Notes: generated from the sequence alone by a model not told the origin. Shown: positions 33,841 through 42,010, numbered from the stretch's first letter. The stretch: 64,000 nt of DNA from a bacterium (GCA_030824575.1 JAVBXL010000020.1:1-64000); one strand, 5' to 3'. Translations and numbers: made by a program.

Positions 33841-34265
33841 CGAACTTCTGGGAAAAACCCCTCGACAAGCTCGACAAGGTCGAGTGGGAAGCGCTGTGCG
33901 ACGGCTGCGGCAAATGTTGCCTGCACAAGGCGGAGGATGAGGAGACGGGACGGATCTATCCGACCAACGTCGCCTGCCGCCTGCTCGACCGGCAGAGCGG
34001 ACAGTGCAGCAATTACAAGGATCGGCGCAAATTCGTCCCAGATTGCGTGCGGCTGACCCCGGCGAAGGTCAGGCAGATCGGCTGGCTGCCCAGGACATGC
34101 GCCTACCGGCTGCGCGAAGAGGGATTGCCGCTGCCCGATTGGCATTATCTGATCTGCGGCGACCGGGAAGCGGTGCATCGCGCGCAGGAATCGGTGCGTG
34201 GCTGGACCATCGCGGAGGCCGATGCGGGCGATTGGGAAAATCATCTTGTCGACCGCGAAATCTGA
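33828..34265 (+). CDS. YcgN family cysteine-cluster protein (UPF0260)
   Basis: 145 aa. The CxxCGxCC cluster (LCDGCGKCCLHKAED) near the N-terminus with further Cys residues (TNVACRLLD, GQCSNYKDRRKFVPDCVRL, RTCAYRLREEG) defines the YkgJ/YcgN-type putative Fe/Zn-binding family, function unknown. The start at 33828 overlaps Sco1, and the end overlaps the next gene by 44 bp, so translation is probably coupled. Confidence 0.88.
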   Translation: MGQVTNFWEKPLDKLDKVEWEALCDGCGKCCLHKAEDEETGRIYPTNVACRLLDRQSGQCSNYKDRRKFVPDCVRLTPAKVRQIGWLPRTCAYRLREEGLPLPDWHYLICGDREAVHRAQESVRGWTIAEADAGDWENHLVDREI

Positions 34266-34962
34266 TCCTGACGTAGCGATCCTGATCGACGGCGTGGCGA
34301 TGCCGGTGCTGGTGCGCCGGTCGGCGAGGGCGCGGGCCTATCGGCTGACGATCGACAGCACGCGCGGCGCGCTGCGTCTGTCGCTACCGACGCGCGCGAA
34401 CCTGAAGAAGGCGCTCGGCTGGGCGCAGGATCATGAAGGCTGGGTGCGCGCGCAGATGGCCAAGCAGCCCGCCATCACCCGACTGGACCATGGCGCGGTC
34501 TTCCCGCTGGAGGGGCGCGAGGTGACGATCCATTGGGTCGAGGGCACGACCCGCACGATCAAACTGGAGGGCGACCGGCTGTTGCTGGGCGGCGCAGCGG
34601 AATCGGTGGGCGCGCGCGTGCAGCGCTGGCTCGTCAACCGCGCCAAAGCGGTGCTGGAGACGGAAAGTCATGCCATGGCGCATGACCATGGCCTGATCGT
34701 CGCATCGGTCGGCGTCGGCGACACGCGCAGCCGCTGGGGCAGTTGCGCCTCGTCCGGGGCGATCCGCTATAGCTGGCGGCTGATCCTGGCCCCGCCGGAG
34801 GTGCGCCGGGCGACCGTCGCGCATGAACTGGCGCATCTGCTGCACATGGATCACAGCCCCGCCTTTCACGCGGCCCATGCGCGCATCTATGGCGCCGATC
34901 CGCGCCCCGCGCGGGCATGGCTGCGGGCGCATGGCGCGGGCCTGCACCGCTATCGGGGCTGA
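34222..34962 (+). CDS. YgjP/SprT-type zinc metallopeptidase (DUF45)
   Basis: 246 aa from ATG 34222 (MRAIGKIILSTAKSDPD). The C-terminal domain has the zinc motif TVAHELAHLLHMDHSPAFHAAHARIYG (HExxH plus downstream His), preceded by the typical TRSRWGSCASSGAIRYSWRLILAPPEV. This combination is characteristic of the M48-related YgjP-like family (UTP pyrophosphatase/metal-dependent hydrolase DUF45). The start overlaps the YcgN gene by 44 bp; a later start is possible (for example near IDGVAMPV). Confidence 0.88.
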   Translation: MRAIGKIILSTAKSDPDVAILIDGVAMPVLVRRSARARAYRLTIDSTRGALRLSLPTRANLKKALGWAQDHEGWVRAQMAKQPAITRLDHGAVFPLEGREVTIHWVEGTTRTIKLEGDRLLLGGAAESVGARVQRWLVNRAKAVLETESHAMAHDHGLIVASVGVGDTRSRWGSCASSGAIRYSWRLILAPPEVRRATVAHELAHLLHMDHSPAFHAAHARIYGADPRPARAWLRAHGAGLHRYRG

Positions 34963-34965
34963 GGC

Positions 34966-35226
34966 ATGGCGCGGCGGAAACGCATTCTGACCGCCACGAT
35001 GGCGGACGGCTATGTCAAGACGATCGGGCCGACGGCTGATCCCTTCACCCATTATTGGCGGATCGTCGCGGTGCTGGACAATGGCAAGACCGAAGTCTTC
35101 TGGGGCCATGTACGCTCGCTGGCGGAGGCGAAGAAGAAGCGCGCGGCCGCAGCGGACGGGGCGAAGATGCGCGGGTGGAAGCGGTACGACTTCGAGATTG
35201 CGGAACTGGTGGAGACGCAGGCTTGA
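34966..35226 (+). CDS. Small hypothetical protein, 86 aa
   Basis: Basic N-terminus (MARRKRILTATMADGYVKTIG) followed by HYWRIVAVLDNGKTEVFWGHVRSLAEAKKKRAAA, which looks like a small alpha/beta domain. It starts 4 bp after the metallopeptidase stop and has normal codon use for this genome, so it is likely a real cotranscribed gene. I do not recognise the family. Confidence 0.7.
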   Translation: MARRKRILTATMADGYVKTIGPTADPFTHYWRIVAVLDNGKTEVFWGHVRSLAEAKKKRAAAADGAKMRGWKRYDFEIAELVETQA

Positions 35227-35241
35227 CCTGAAACACAACAA

Positions 35242-35332
35242 CCGTTCGGGCTGAGCCTGTCGAAGGGCTGTCCTTCTTAACCAACGTCTCGGCAGAAAAG
35301 TGCGGGGCTTCGACAGGCTCAGCCCGAACGGC
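35242..35332. repeat. REP-like inverted repeat (GTTCGGGCTGAGCCTGTCGAAG type)
   Basis: CCGTTCGGGCTGAGCCTGTC (35243-) pairs almost perfectly with GACAGGCTCAGCCCGAACGG (-35331) across a 50-bp spacer. Same family as 8292-8412 and 63885-63964. It lies between convergent genes and may serve as a transcript 3' end. Confidence 0.85.
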
Positions 35333-35347
35333 ATTTATTATGTGCTC

Positions 35348-36187
35348 TTAGCGTCGGTGCGGCCAAACACCGGACTCGTCACCGGCGCAATTATGCGCGC
35401 CATCGCGCAGATGCGGCAGGCCGCATGTCCGGCAGGTGACATAGTCGCCCGGTTTCAGCCCATGGCCGACCGCAACCCGTTCGTCGAACACATAGCAGTC
35501 GCCCTGCCAGCGGCTCTCGGCCTCCGGCACCTCCTCCAGATAGCGCAAGATACCGCCCCTGAGGTGATAGACGTCATCGAACCCGCGCGCCTTGACCAGC
35601 GCGGTAGATTTTTCGCAGCGTATGCCGCCGGTGCAGAACATCGCGATCTTGGGTGCGCGGCCCTGTGCTTTCAGGTCGGCGGCGAAGGCGTCGAACCATT
35701 CGGGAAATTCGCGGAAGGAGCGGGTTTCCGGGTCGATCGCCCCTGCGAACGTGCCCACCGCCACCTCATAGGCGTTGCGCGTGTCGATGACGACCGTGTC
35801 GGGATCGGCGATCAGCGCGTTCCATTCGACAGGGTCGAGATGGGTGCCGGCCTGGCTCGCCGGGTCGAGATCGCCTACGCCCAGCGTCACGATTTCCGCC
35901 TTCACCTTCACCTTCATCCGGGCGAAGGGCGCGGCGTCGGCCCAGGAATATTTGACATCGACGTCGGCGCAGCCTGGCAGAGCGCGGATATGGGCGACCA
36001 GCGCGGCGACCGCATCGGCATCACCCGCGACGGTGCCGTTGATCCCCTCCCCCGCCAGGATCAGCGTGCCGCACATGCCCAGATCGGCGCAGCGCGCGCG
36101 CAGGTCGACGGCGATCGCATCCGGGTCGGGAAAGCGGGCGAAACAATAGAGGGCGGCAACGGTGTAGGCGGGCGGACTTGCGGACAT
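35348..36187 (-). CDS. trhO: tRNA uridine(34) hydroxylase (rhodanese-type TrhO)
   Basis: Oxygen-dependent 5-hydroxylation of U34 in tRNAs. 279 aa: the N-terminal acylphosphatase-like domain (AALYCFARFPDPDAIAVDLRARC, LAGEGINGTVAGD) is followed by a rhodanese domain with VIDTRNAYEVAVGTFAGAIDPETRSFREFPEW and the catalytic cysteine loop MFCTGGIRCEKSTALVKARGF, then the C-terminal Cys-rich CRTCGLPHLRDG. This matches TrhO (formerly YceA). Confidence 0.93.
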   Translation of the reverse strand: MSASPPAYTVAALYCFARFPDPDAIAVDLRARCADLGMCGTLILAGEGINGTVAGDADAVAALVAHIRALPGCADVDVKYSWADAAPFARMKVKVKAEIVTLGVGDLDPASQAGTHLDPVEWNALIADPDTVVIDTRNAYEVAVGTFAGAIDPETRSFREFPEWFDAFAADLKAQGRAPKIAMFCTGGIRCEKSTALVKARGFDDVYHLRGGILRYLEEVPEAESRWQGDCYVFDERVAVGHGLKPGDYVTCRTCGLPHLRDGAHNCAGDESGVWPHRR

Positions 36188-36253
36188 GACCAGCGCCTAT
36201 AGGGCTTTGCGCGCCCTCTTGAAAGCCGGGGCGTTGAGGCGCATAGCCGGGCG

Positions 36254-36913
36254 ATGGTTCCCCTTTCGTTCGCAGGTCATGCCTTCATGGCCCTGCCCGA
36301 GGCCGCGCTTTATTGGCCGGCGCAGCGGGCGCTGCTGGTCGCCGACCTGCATTTCGAAAAGGCAAGCTGGTATGCCCGCTTCGGCCAGTTCTTGCCGCCG
36401 CATGACAGCGAAGCGACGCTGGACGTGATCGAGGCGCTGGTGGCGCGCACCGGGGCGCAGGCGGTCTGGTCGCTGGGGGACAGCTTCCATGACGCCGATG
36501 GCGCCGCCCGGCTGGACCCGCGGGCCAGGGATCGATTATTTTCCCTTACGGAAAGGCTGGACTGGATCTGGATTACCGGCAATCATGACGTCGGTGTCGC
36601 GACCATGCCCGGCGGAAAACGGGTGGCAGAGGCGCAGGTCGAGGGGATCTGGTTGCGGCATGAGGCGGAGGCGGACGATCCGCGCCCCGAAATATCCGGC
36701 CACTTCCACCCCAAGCTACGCCTCTCGCTGCGCGGTCGGCATGTGTCGCGGCGATGCTTCGTGGGGTCGGCGACTAAGCTGATCCTGCCTGCGCTGGGCG
36801 CGCTGACAGGGGGACTGGATGCCGGTCATGGAGAGATTCGCCGCGCCGTGGGGCCGGGAGCGGCCGCTCTGGTGCCGGTCGCGGACCGATTATTGCGCTT
36901 TCCCTTATCGTAA
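36254..36913 (+). CDS. pdeM: Ligase-associated DNA damage response endonuclease PdeM
   Basis: Calcineurin-type metallophosphoesterase of the ligase-associated DNA-repair group. Motifs: LVADLHFEKASWYARFGQFLPPHDSEATL (D-x-H), VWSLGDSFHD (GDxxxD), WITGNHD (GNH[DE]) and ISGHFHPKLRLSLRG (GHxH). 219 aa. The usual partners of this set (a Lhr-like helicase, ATP-dependent DNA ligase and an exonuclease) are not next to it here. Confidence 0.92.
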   Translation: MVPLSFAGHAFMALPEAALYWPAQRALLVADLHFEKASWYARFGQFLPPHDSEATLDVIEALVARTGAQAVWSLGDSFHDADGAARLDPRARDRLFSLTERLDWIWITGNHDVGVATMPGGKRVAEAQVEGIWLRHEAEADDPRPEISGHFHPKLRLSLRGRHVSRRCFVGSATKLILPALGALTGGLDAGHGEIRRAVGPGAAALVPVADRLLRFPLS

Positions 36914-36943
36914 GGCGACGTTACGGAAAGCAGATGTTAAGCC

Positions 36944-36959
36944 GTTGCCTATAGGCAAC
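36944..36959. promoter_or_regulatory. 16-bp perfect palindrome upstream of the TonB-dependent receptor
   Basis: GTTGCCTATAGGCAAC lies about 143 bp upstream of the receptor ATG. Its length and perfect symmetry suggest an operator for a dimeric regulator, or an inverted repeat in the leader. No matching copy was noticed elsewhere in the window. Confidence 0.4.
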
Positions 36960-36983
36960 AGAGCCGGATCATTCGGTCGTCAG

Positions 36984-37001
36984 CTGCGCCAAAAGGCGCA
37001 G
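36984..37001 (+). promoter_or_regulatory. Short hairpin in the TonB-dependent receptor leader
   Basis: CTGCGCC-AAAA-GGCGCAG followed by AAAA, about 100 bp before the start codon. Probably a 5' UTR structure; it may be a pdeM transcript end, though a T-run is lacking. Confidence 0.35.
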
Positions 37002-37083
37002 AAAAGCTGGGCTCTATTGCCTTCGCCCTGCTGTGGCCGCATAATCACCCACAGTTCCGACGCGGCGAAAAGTCGCGCGGACC

Positions 37084-37093
37084 AGGAGAGGAT
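37084..37093 (+). promoter_or_regulatory. Unusual RBS of the TonB-dependent receptor, complementary to the twin sRNAs
   Basis: AGGAGAGGAT sits 10 nt before the ATG at 37103 and is the exact reverse complement of ATCCTCTCCT in both sRNA candidates (12041-12050 and 19485-19494). It sets the start codon, and it is the best visible target for these RNAs. Confidence 0.65.
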
Positions 37094-37102
37094 TAGCCAA
37101 TC

Positions 37103-39925
37103 ATGACAGACAAGAATCTCTGGGCATCTGCCGCCATCGTCGCGCTGGCCATGAGTGCGGTCGCGGGCGCATCCGCCGCGCAAGCACAGGATGGAACGCA
37201 GGACGGCGTAGCGCCGCAACCAGTCGCCGACGATATGGGCGCCAACATCATCGTTACCGCCACCCGCCGTGCCAGCCCCTTGTCCGACGTGCCGATCGCG
37301 GTGTCGGCCGTGGGCGCGGCCGCCATGCAGAATAGCGGCGCGAGCGATATCCGCACGCTGAACCAGTTGGCCCCTTCCCTGCTCGTGTCCTCCACCGGGT
37401 CCGAAGCCAATGCGTCGGCGCGTATCCGCGGCATTGGTACGGTGGGCGATAATCCGGGGCTGGAAAGCTCGGTCGCGGTGTTCATCGACGGCGTCTATCG
37501 CTCGCGCACCGGGTCGGGCCTCAACGAACTGGGCGAGATCGAGCGGGTCGAGGTGCTGCGCGGGCCGCAGGGCACGCTGTTCGGCCGCAATGCGTCGGCG
37601 GGCCTGATCAACATCATCAGCAAGGCACCGGAAAACACCTTCCATGCCAAGGGTGAGATCACCTATGGCAATTATGATTATTGGCGGCTGTCGGGCCGCG
37701 TCACCGGGCCGATCGCCGATGGCATCGCGCTCAGTCTGGACGGCGTCTGGTCCAAGCGCGACGGCTTTTACAAGCTGGTCGATGGCACGGGCGCAACCGT
37801 CGGCGACACCAATGACCGTGACCGCTATTTCGTGCGCGGCCAGGCGCTGATCGAACCCAATGACGCGCTCTCCATCCGGCTGATCGGCGATTACACCAAT
37901 CGCGACGAAAGCTGCTGCGGCGCGGCCTATATCGAATCGCGCGAGCGGCGACCCGCAGCCGGCGGCGGCTATACCGACGCGCCGTTCAATCGCATCGCTG
38001 CGATCCTGGCGGGCCAGGGCAGCGTCATCCCGGCCGATCCCTATGATCGCGAACTCGCCACCACGCCGGGCCGCGACTATGTCAGCAAGCTCAAGGATTG
38101 GGGCGTTTCGGGCGAGATCAATTATAATTTCGGCGGCGCCAAGCTGACCAGCATCACCGCCTATCGCGATTACAAATCCCGCGACTATGGCGATTATGAC
38201 TATAATCGCGCCGACCTGCTATACCGCGATCCCAACACCTATCGCCAGTTCAAGACCTTCACGCAGGAATTGCGGCTTCAGGGGTCGGCTTTCGCCGATA
38301 AGCTCGACTGGCTAGTCGGCGGCTATTACGCCAATGAACGGCTGACGTTGCAGGATAATATCCGTTTCGGCGCGGACTATGGGCGCTTTGCGGCCTGTCG
38401 CCTGATGGCGGGGGCAAGCCTGAACAGCAATTTCACCGCCCCGCAACTCGCCGCCTGTGGCAGCGGCCTCGCCACCCAGCCGCTCATCAGCGGTACGCAG
38501 GCGAACCTCAACGCCGGGCTGACCGCCGCGCTGATCGCGCGTGGCGTGCCGGCAGCGATCGCGGCGGCGCAGGCCGGGGCGATCTCCACCGGGCTGGGCA
38601 ACGGCCTGCGTGCGCTGTCGGCGATTCCGTCGGGCACCGGCGACGTCGCGTCGCTCTACCGCCAGAAGAGCGAGAACTGGGCGCTCTTCACGCACAATAT
38701 CGTCCACATCACCAACCGGCTCGATCTGACCCTGGGCCTGCGCTACACCCATGAAAGCAAGCGCTTCTCGTCCGATTTCAACAACAACAACGCGACCTGC
38801 GCGGCGTTGCAGGCGTCCGGCCTGCCCGGCATCGCCACCAATCCGGCGCTGGGCAGCGCGGCGACGCTGGCGGGCGGCATCCTGACGCTGGGGTGCCTGG
38901 GCAATGCGTCCACCGGCCTCAATGCGCTCGACCTGAACGACAAGATCAGCGATGGCGAATTTTCCGGTACGGCGGTGCTGTCGTGGAAGCCGATCGACGA
39001 ACTGCTGCTCTATGGCAGCTATTCGAAGGGCTATAAGGCGGGCGGCTATAATCTGGATCGTTTCCAGCTGGGATCGACGGGTCTGAACGCCATTCCCGCC
39101 GTCTTTTCGCCGCGCACCAATGCCGACGTCGCCAGCCTGCGCTTCGCCGCGGAAAAAGTGGATTCGTTTGAGGTCGGCCTGAAATTTGCGCAGCCCAAAT
39201 GGAGCGTGAACATCGCCGCCTTCCGGCAGGAGTTCAAGAATTTCCAGCTGAACACGTTCAACGGCACCAGCTTCGTCGTCCAGAATATCAATGGCTGCGA
39301 CAGCGCGCTCAGCGCTGCGCGGACCTGCGACAGCGGCGACGTTGGCCCCGGCCTGATCAGCCAGGGCGTGGAGCTGGAAGCATCGGTGACCCCGGCGCGC
39401 AACTTCCGCGTGTCCGGCGGCGCAACCTATGCCCGTGCCAAATTCGCCAACCGGCTGGTCGGCAGCGGCAACGGCGCTGTGCCGCTCGACCCCGCGCTGT
39501 TCCTGTTGCCCGGATCGATCAACAGTAACGCACCGCAACTGGTCACGACCGCCAGTATGGCCTGGACCCCGGACATCGGCGCATCGGGCCTGTCGGCGCT
39601 TTTCTACGTCGATGGCCGCATGACCAGCGACTATAATACCGGGTCCGACCTGTTCCCTGAAAAGCGGCAGGACGGCTATGCCATCGTCAACGCCCGCGTC
39701 GGTATTCGTGGGCCGGACCAGCGCTGGGCGGTGGAGTTCTGGGGCCAGAATATCTTCAACCAGAATTATACCCAGGTCGCCTTCTCCAGCCCGCTCCAGT
39801 CGAGCAGCCCCGGCACGTCGACCACTGGCCAGTTCGGCCAAGGCGCGCCAATGGCGAATCAGCTGATCTCCGCTTATCTGGCCGAACCGCGCACCTATGG
39901 CATTACCCTGCGCGGGAGTTTCTAG
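37103..39925 (+). CDS. TonB-dependent receptor
   Basis: 940 aa outer-membrane active transporter. Signal peptide MTDKNLWASAAIVALAMSAV..ASAAQAQ; a TonB-box-like IIVTATRRASPLSDVPIAVS; plug domain with IRTLNQLAPSLLVSSTGSEANASARIRGIGTVGDNPGLESSVAVFIDGVYRSR and VEVLRGPQGTLFGRNASAGLINIISKAP. The long C-terminal barrel ends in YGITLRGSF with a terminal Phe. The IRGIGT..ESSVAVFIDGVYRSR..LRGPQGTLFGRN style is the iron-complex/carbohydrate type common in sphingomonads; ligand unknown. The strong RBS AGGAGAGGATT fixes the start at 37103. No adjacent FecI/FecR pair. Confidence 0.95.
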   Translation: MTDKNLWASAAIVALAMSAVAGASAAQAQDGTQDGVAPQPVADDMGANIIVTATRRASPLSDVPIAVSAVGAAAMQNSGASDIRTLNQLAPSLLVSSTGSEANASARIRGIGTVGDNPGLESSVAVFIDGVYRSRTGSGLNELGEIERVEVLRGPQGTLFGRNASAGLINIISKAPENTFHAKGEITYGNYDYWRLSGRVTGPIADGIALSLDGVWSKRDGFYKLVDGTGATVGDTNDRDRYFVRGQALIEPNDALSIRLIGDYTNRDESCCGAAYIESRERRPAAGGGYTDAPFNRIAAILAGQGSVIPADPYDRELATTPGRDYVSKLKDWGVSGEINYNFGGAKLTSITAYRDYKSRDYGDYDYNRADLLYRDPNTYRQFKTFTQELRLQGSAFADKLDWLVGGYYANERLTLQDNIRFGADYGRFAACRLMAGASLNSNFTAPQLAACGSGLATQPLISGTQANLNAGLTAALIARGVPAAIAAAQAGAISTGLGNGLRALSAIPSGTGDVASLYRQKSENWALFTHNIVHITNRLDLTLGLRYTHESKRFSSDFNNNNATCAALQASGLPGIATNPALGSAATLAGGILTLGCLGNASTGLNALDLNDKISDGEFSGTAVLSWKPIDELLLYGSYSKGYKAGGYNLDRFQLGSTGLNAIPAVFSPRTNADVASLRFAAEKVDSFEVGLKFAQPKWSVNIAAFRQEFKNFQLNTFNGTSFVVQNINGCDSALSAARTCDSGDVGPGLISQGVELEASVTPARNFRVSGGATYARAKFANRLVGSGNGAVPLDPALFLLPGSINSNAPQLVTTASMAWTPDIGASGLSALFYVDGRMTSDYNTGSDLFPEKRQDGYAIVNARVGIRGPDQRWAVEFWGQNIFNQNYTQVAFSSPLQSSSPGTSTTGQFGQGAPMANQLISAYLAEPRTYGITLRGSF

Positions 39926-39939
39926 GCGCGGGAGTTTCT
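39910..39939 (+). repeat. 14-bp tandem duplication at the receptor 3' end
   Basis: GCGCGGGAGTTTCT occurs at 39910-39923 and again at 39926-39939 (period 16). The first copy encodes the terminal RGSF and leads into the stop, and the second lies just after the TAG. It also contributes to the C-terminal tail of the convergent yggS gene. Confidence 0.75.
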
Positions 39940-40656
39940 GAGCATCCCTCTCCCGCTCGCCGGTACGGGGCGAGCGGGAGAAGGTCTTTCCCCGAACAGG
40001 GCAGTCCCGACACGGATATCGGTCGCGCCCAACATGATCGCGGTTTCATAATCGCCCGACATGCCCATGGAGAGGCGATCCAGCCCCTCCTCCCGCGCGA
40101 TCTTCGCCAATAGCGCGAAGAAGGGCGCTGCCTCGATATCGGCCGGCGGGACGCACATCAGGCCCAAAACAGGGATATCGGCGCCGCGCGCCGCGGCGAT
40201 CAGCGAAGGCAGATCGGCTATGGCGCAGCCGCCCTTCTGCTCTTCCGCGCCGATATTGACCTGGATGAAGCAGGGGACGCGCCTGTCCGCGCCGTCCATT
40301 GCCTTGGCCAGCGCGGTCAGCAGCGAGGGGCGGTCGAGGCTGTGGATGACGTCGAACAGCGCGACCGCATCGGCCGCCTTGTTCGATTGAAGCTGGCCGA
40401 CCAGATGCAGTGCGACGCCGGAAAATTCGTCGCGCAGCGCAGGCCATTTCTCCTGCGCTTCCTGCACCCGATTTTCGCCGAACGCACGTTGCCCGGCATG
40501 GAGCAGCGGGCGGATCGTGTCGGCGTCGTGCGTCTTCGATACCGCGATCAGGTTGATGTCGTCGGCGGTCCGCTGCGTCAGGCGGGCGGCGCGGTCGATG
40601 CTGTCGCGCAGGGTGGCGAGGCGCTGGGTTGCTTCGATTAGGCTGTCTGTGGTCAT
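39922..40656 (-). CDS. yggS: PLP homeostasis protein YggS/PROSC family
   Basis: Pyridoxal-phosphate-binding protein of TIM-barrel fold that buffers PLP levels. The Lys in LIAVSKTHDADTIRPLL is the PLP-binding residue; GENRVQEAQEKW, LHLVGQLQSNKA, GLMCVPP, LSMGMSGDYETAIMLGATDIRVGTALFG complete the signature. The start is the ATG at 40656 (MTTDSLIEATQRLA); the upstream extension in the track is not conserved. 244 aa including an odd ~20-residue tail (RPSPARPVPASGRGMLRNSRA) after the normal end at FGER. This tail is encoded by a hairpin and by a duplicated 14-bp unit at the TonB receptor end (4-bp overlap). Confidence 0.93.
   Translation of the reverse strand: MTTDSLIEATQRLATLRDSIDRAARLTQRTADDINLIAVSKTHDADTIRPLLHAGQRAFGENRVQEAQEKWPALRDEFSGVALHLVGQLQSNKAADAVALFDVIHSLDRPSLLTALAKAMDGADRRVPCFIQVNIGAEEQKGGCAIADLPSLIAAARGADIPVLGLMCVPPADIEAAPFFALLAKIAREEGLDRLSMGMSGDYETAIMLGATDIRVGTALFGERPSPARPVPASGRGMLRNSRA
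39950..39980. terminator. Perfect 12-bp hairpin inside the yggS 3' tail
   Basis: CTCCCGCTCGCC-N7-GGCGAGCGGGAG with no mismatch and no T-run. It lies just past the TonB receptor stop and inside the last codons of yggS. Possibly a bidirectional 3'-end structure for the convergent pair. Confidence 0.55.
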
Positions 40657-40679
40657 GCGCGCTGCTATAGGCGAAGGCC

Positions 40680-41234
40680 ATGGATCGTCGCCACCGCAAA
40701 AAACTGCCTGCCCTGTGGCTGATGACCGACGAGCGGGTCGATGCGGCGGCGTTGCTGGCGGCGGCTGTGCGCCTGCCCAAGGGGCGCGGCGGCATCGTCT
40801 TTCGCCATTACCGCACCGAACCGGCGGCACGGCGCGCGCTGTTTATGGCGTTGCGGGCGATCGCGTGGCGACGACGGCTGGTGCTGTTGCTCGCCGGTTC
40901 GGCGCGGGACGCGGCGGCGTGGCGGGCCGATGGCGTGCATGGGCGGGACGGGCGTCGTACGGTCTGGCCGCTAATACGCAGCCGCGCCGTGCATGATGCG
41001 CGCGAGGCCGTAGCGGCGCGGCGGGCCGGGGCAGACATATGTTTCGTTTCGCCCCTCTTCCCGACCCGATCGCATCCGGGCGCTGATGCTTTGGGGCGAT
41101 TGCCCTTTGCCGCGCTGGCAAGGCAGGTGGATGCCCCGGTGATGGCGCTGGGCGGCGTGCGCCGAAAGCACCGGCCTATGCTGGGCGGGATCGGTGCGGA
41201 CGGCTGGGCGGCGATCGACGGGCTGACGGGTTAG
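40680..41234 (+). CDS. Thiamine phosphate synthase / TenI-like protein
   Basis: 184 aa, shorter than canonical ThiE (about 210). Recognisable elements are a TIM-barrel opening (LPALWLMTDERVD), GIVFRHY, the ADICFVSPLFPTRSHPGADALGRLPF loop (equivalent of GPxFxTxTK) and MALGGV. The PP-loop of true ThiE (GQxD) and the C-terminal phosphate-binding GGI are weakened, so a TenI-like or degenerate ThiE is possible. Its ATG lies 24 bp from the divergent yggS start, so the two likely share a promoter region. Confidence 0.72.
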   Translation: MDRRHRKKLPALWLMTDERVDAAALLAAAVRLPKGRGGIVFRHYRTEPAARRALFMALRAIAWRRRLVLLLAGSARDAAAWRADGVHGRDGRRTVWPLIRSRAVHDAREAVAARRAGADICFVSPLFPTRSHPGADALGRLPFAALARQVDAPVMALGGVRRKHRPMLGGIGADGWAAIDGLTG

Positions 41235-41241
41235 AGCCGCG

Positions 41242-41330
41242 TGCTCCTGCGAAGGCGGGAACCTAGACTAGTTCGGACGATGCGGTGATGCGCAACGGTG
41301 GAACTGGGTTCCCGCCTCCGCGGGAACACG
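41242..41330. repeat. Dispersed repeat with TTCCCGC...GCGGGAA palindromes
   Basis: TGCTCCTGCGAAGGCGGGAACC at the left end and TTCCCGCCTCCGCGGGAAC at the right, forming an inverted pair with a 45-bp spacer. Related to 23495-23560. Lies between the convergent ThiE-like and HAD genes. Confidence 0.7.
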
Positions 41331-41332
41331 GG

Positions 41333-42010
41333 TCAATTCCAGTCAACGCGCGTCCAGCCGCGCTCCGCCGCCAGCCTGGCCAGCGGCTTATGCGGGTTGG
41401 AGGCGAAGGCGATATCCGCAAATTCCAGCATCGGCGCGTCGGACACATGGTCGGAATAGGCGCGGATATGCGCTTGGCCACGGTCGATCGCCTGCGACGC
41501 CATCCACGCCTTGATCATCCGCAGCTTGCCGGTGTCGTAGCAATTTTCGCCGGCGATTCTGGCGCGGACATAGCGCAGATCCTGGCTGAGATGATCGGTG
41601 GCGATCACCGCGTCGAAGCCCAGCCGCCGCGCGATCGGCTCGACATAGAGTCGGTAGGAGGCGGTGGCGAGCACAAGCGTATAGCCATTGGCCCGGTCCT
41701 GCGCGATCTGCGCCACCGCGCCGGCGCGCAGGTTGCGCGCGATCACCCGGTCGGCATAGCTTTCGATATGGGGCATGAGTTTCGCGCGTTCGACGTTGAA
41801 ACCGATCATCAGCGCCTGATTATATTCCTTGAGCCGCTGGCGGCTGACCAGCTTCACCACATAGGCCAGCATGAGCAGGATGACGCAGGGGAAAAGCACC
41901 AACCGCCAGGGCGCCATATGCCCCGCCACATGGATCAGGAAGCCGGTATAGGTGCCGCTGAAGGTCACCGTGCGGTCCATATCGTAGATGGCCAACTTGT
42001 GCGTCGTCAT
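41333..42010 (-). CDS. HAD-IB family hydrolase, PgpC-like
   Basis: 225 aa from the ATG at 42010 (MTTHKLAIYDMDRTVTFSGTYTGFL). HAD motif I is DMDRT (DxDxT), motif II VLATASYRLYV, and motif III/IV lies in HIRAYSDHVSDAPMLEFAD. A hydrophobic hairpin (WRLVLFPCVILLMLAYVVKLV) follows motif I. That membrane insertion and the IB fold are as in PgpC phosphatidylglycerophosphatases, so a lipid-phosphate phosphatase is an attractive guess. It is divergent from the Mla lipid transport operon, which supports but does not prove it. Confidence 0.75.
   Translation of the reverse strand: MTTHKLAIYDMDRTVTFSGTYTGFLIHVAGHMAPWRLVLFPCVILLMLAYVVKLVSRQRLKEYNQALMIGFNVERAKLMPHIESYADRVIARNLRAGAVAQIAQDRANGYTLVLATASYRLYVEPIARRLGFDAVIATDHLSQDLRYVRARIAGENCYDTGKLRMIKAWMASQAIDRGQAHIRAYSDHVSDAPMLEFADIAFASNPHKPLARLAAERGWTRVDWN

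Noticed and set aside
38312-39841. 509-aa antisense ORF within the TonB-dependent receptor
   Set aside because: Shadow of the receptor; no domain signature.
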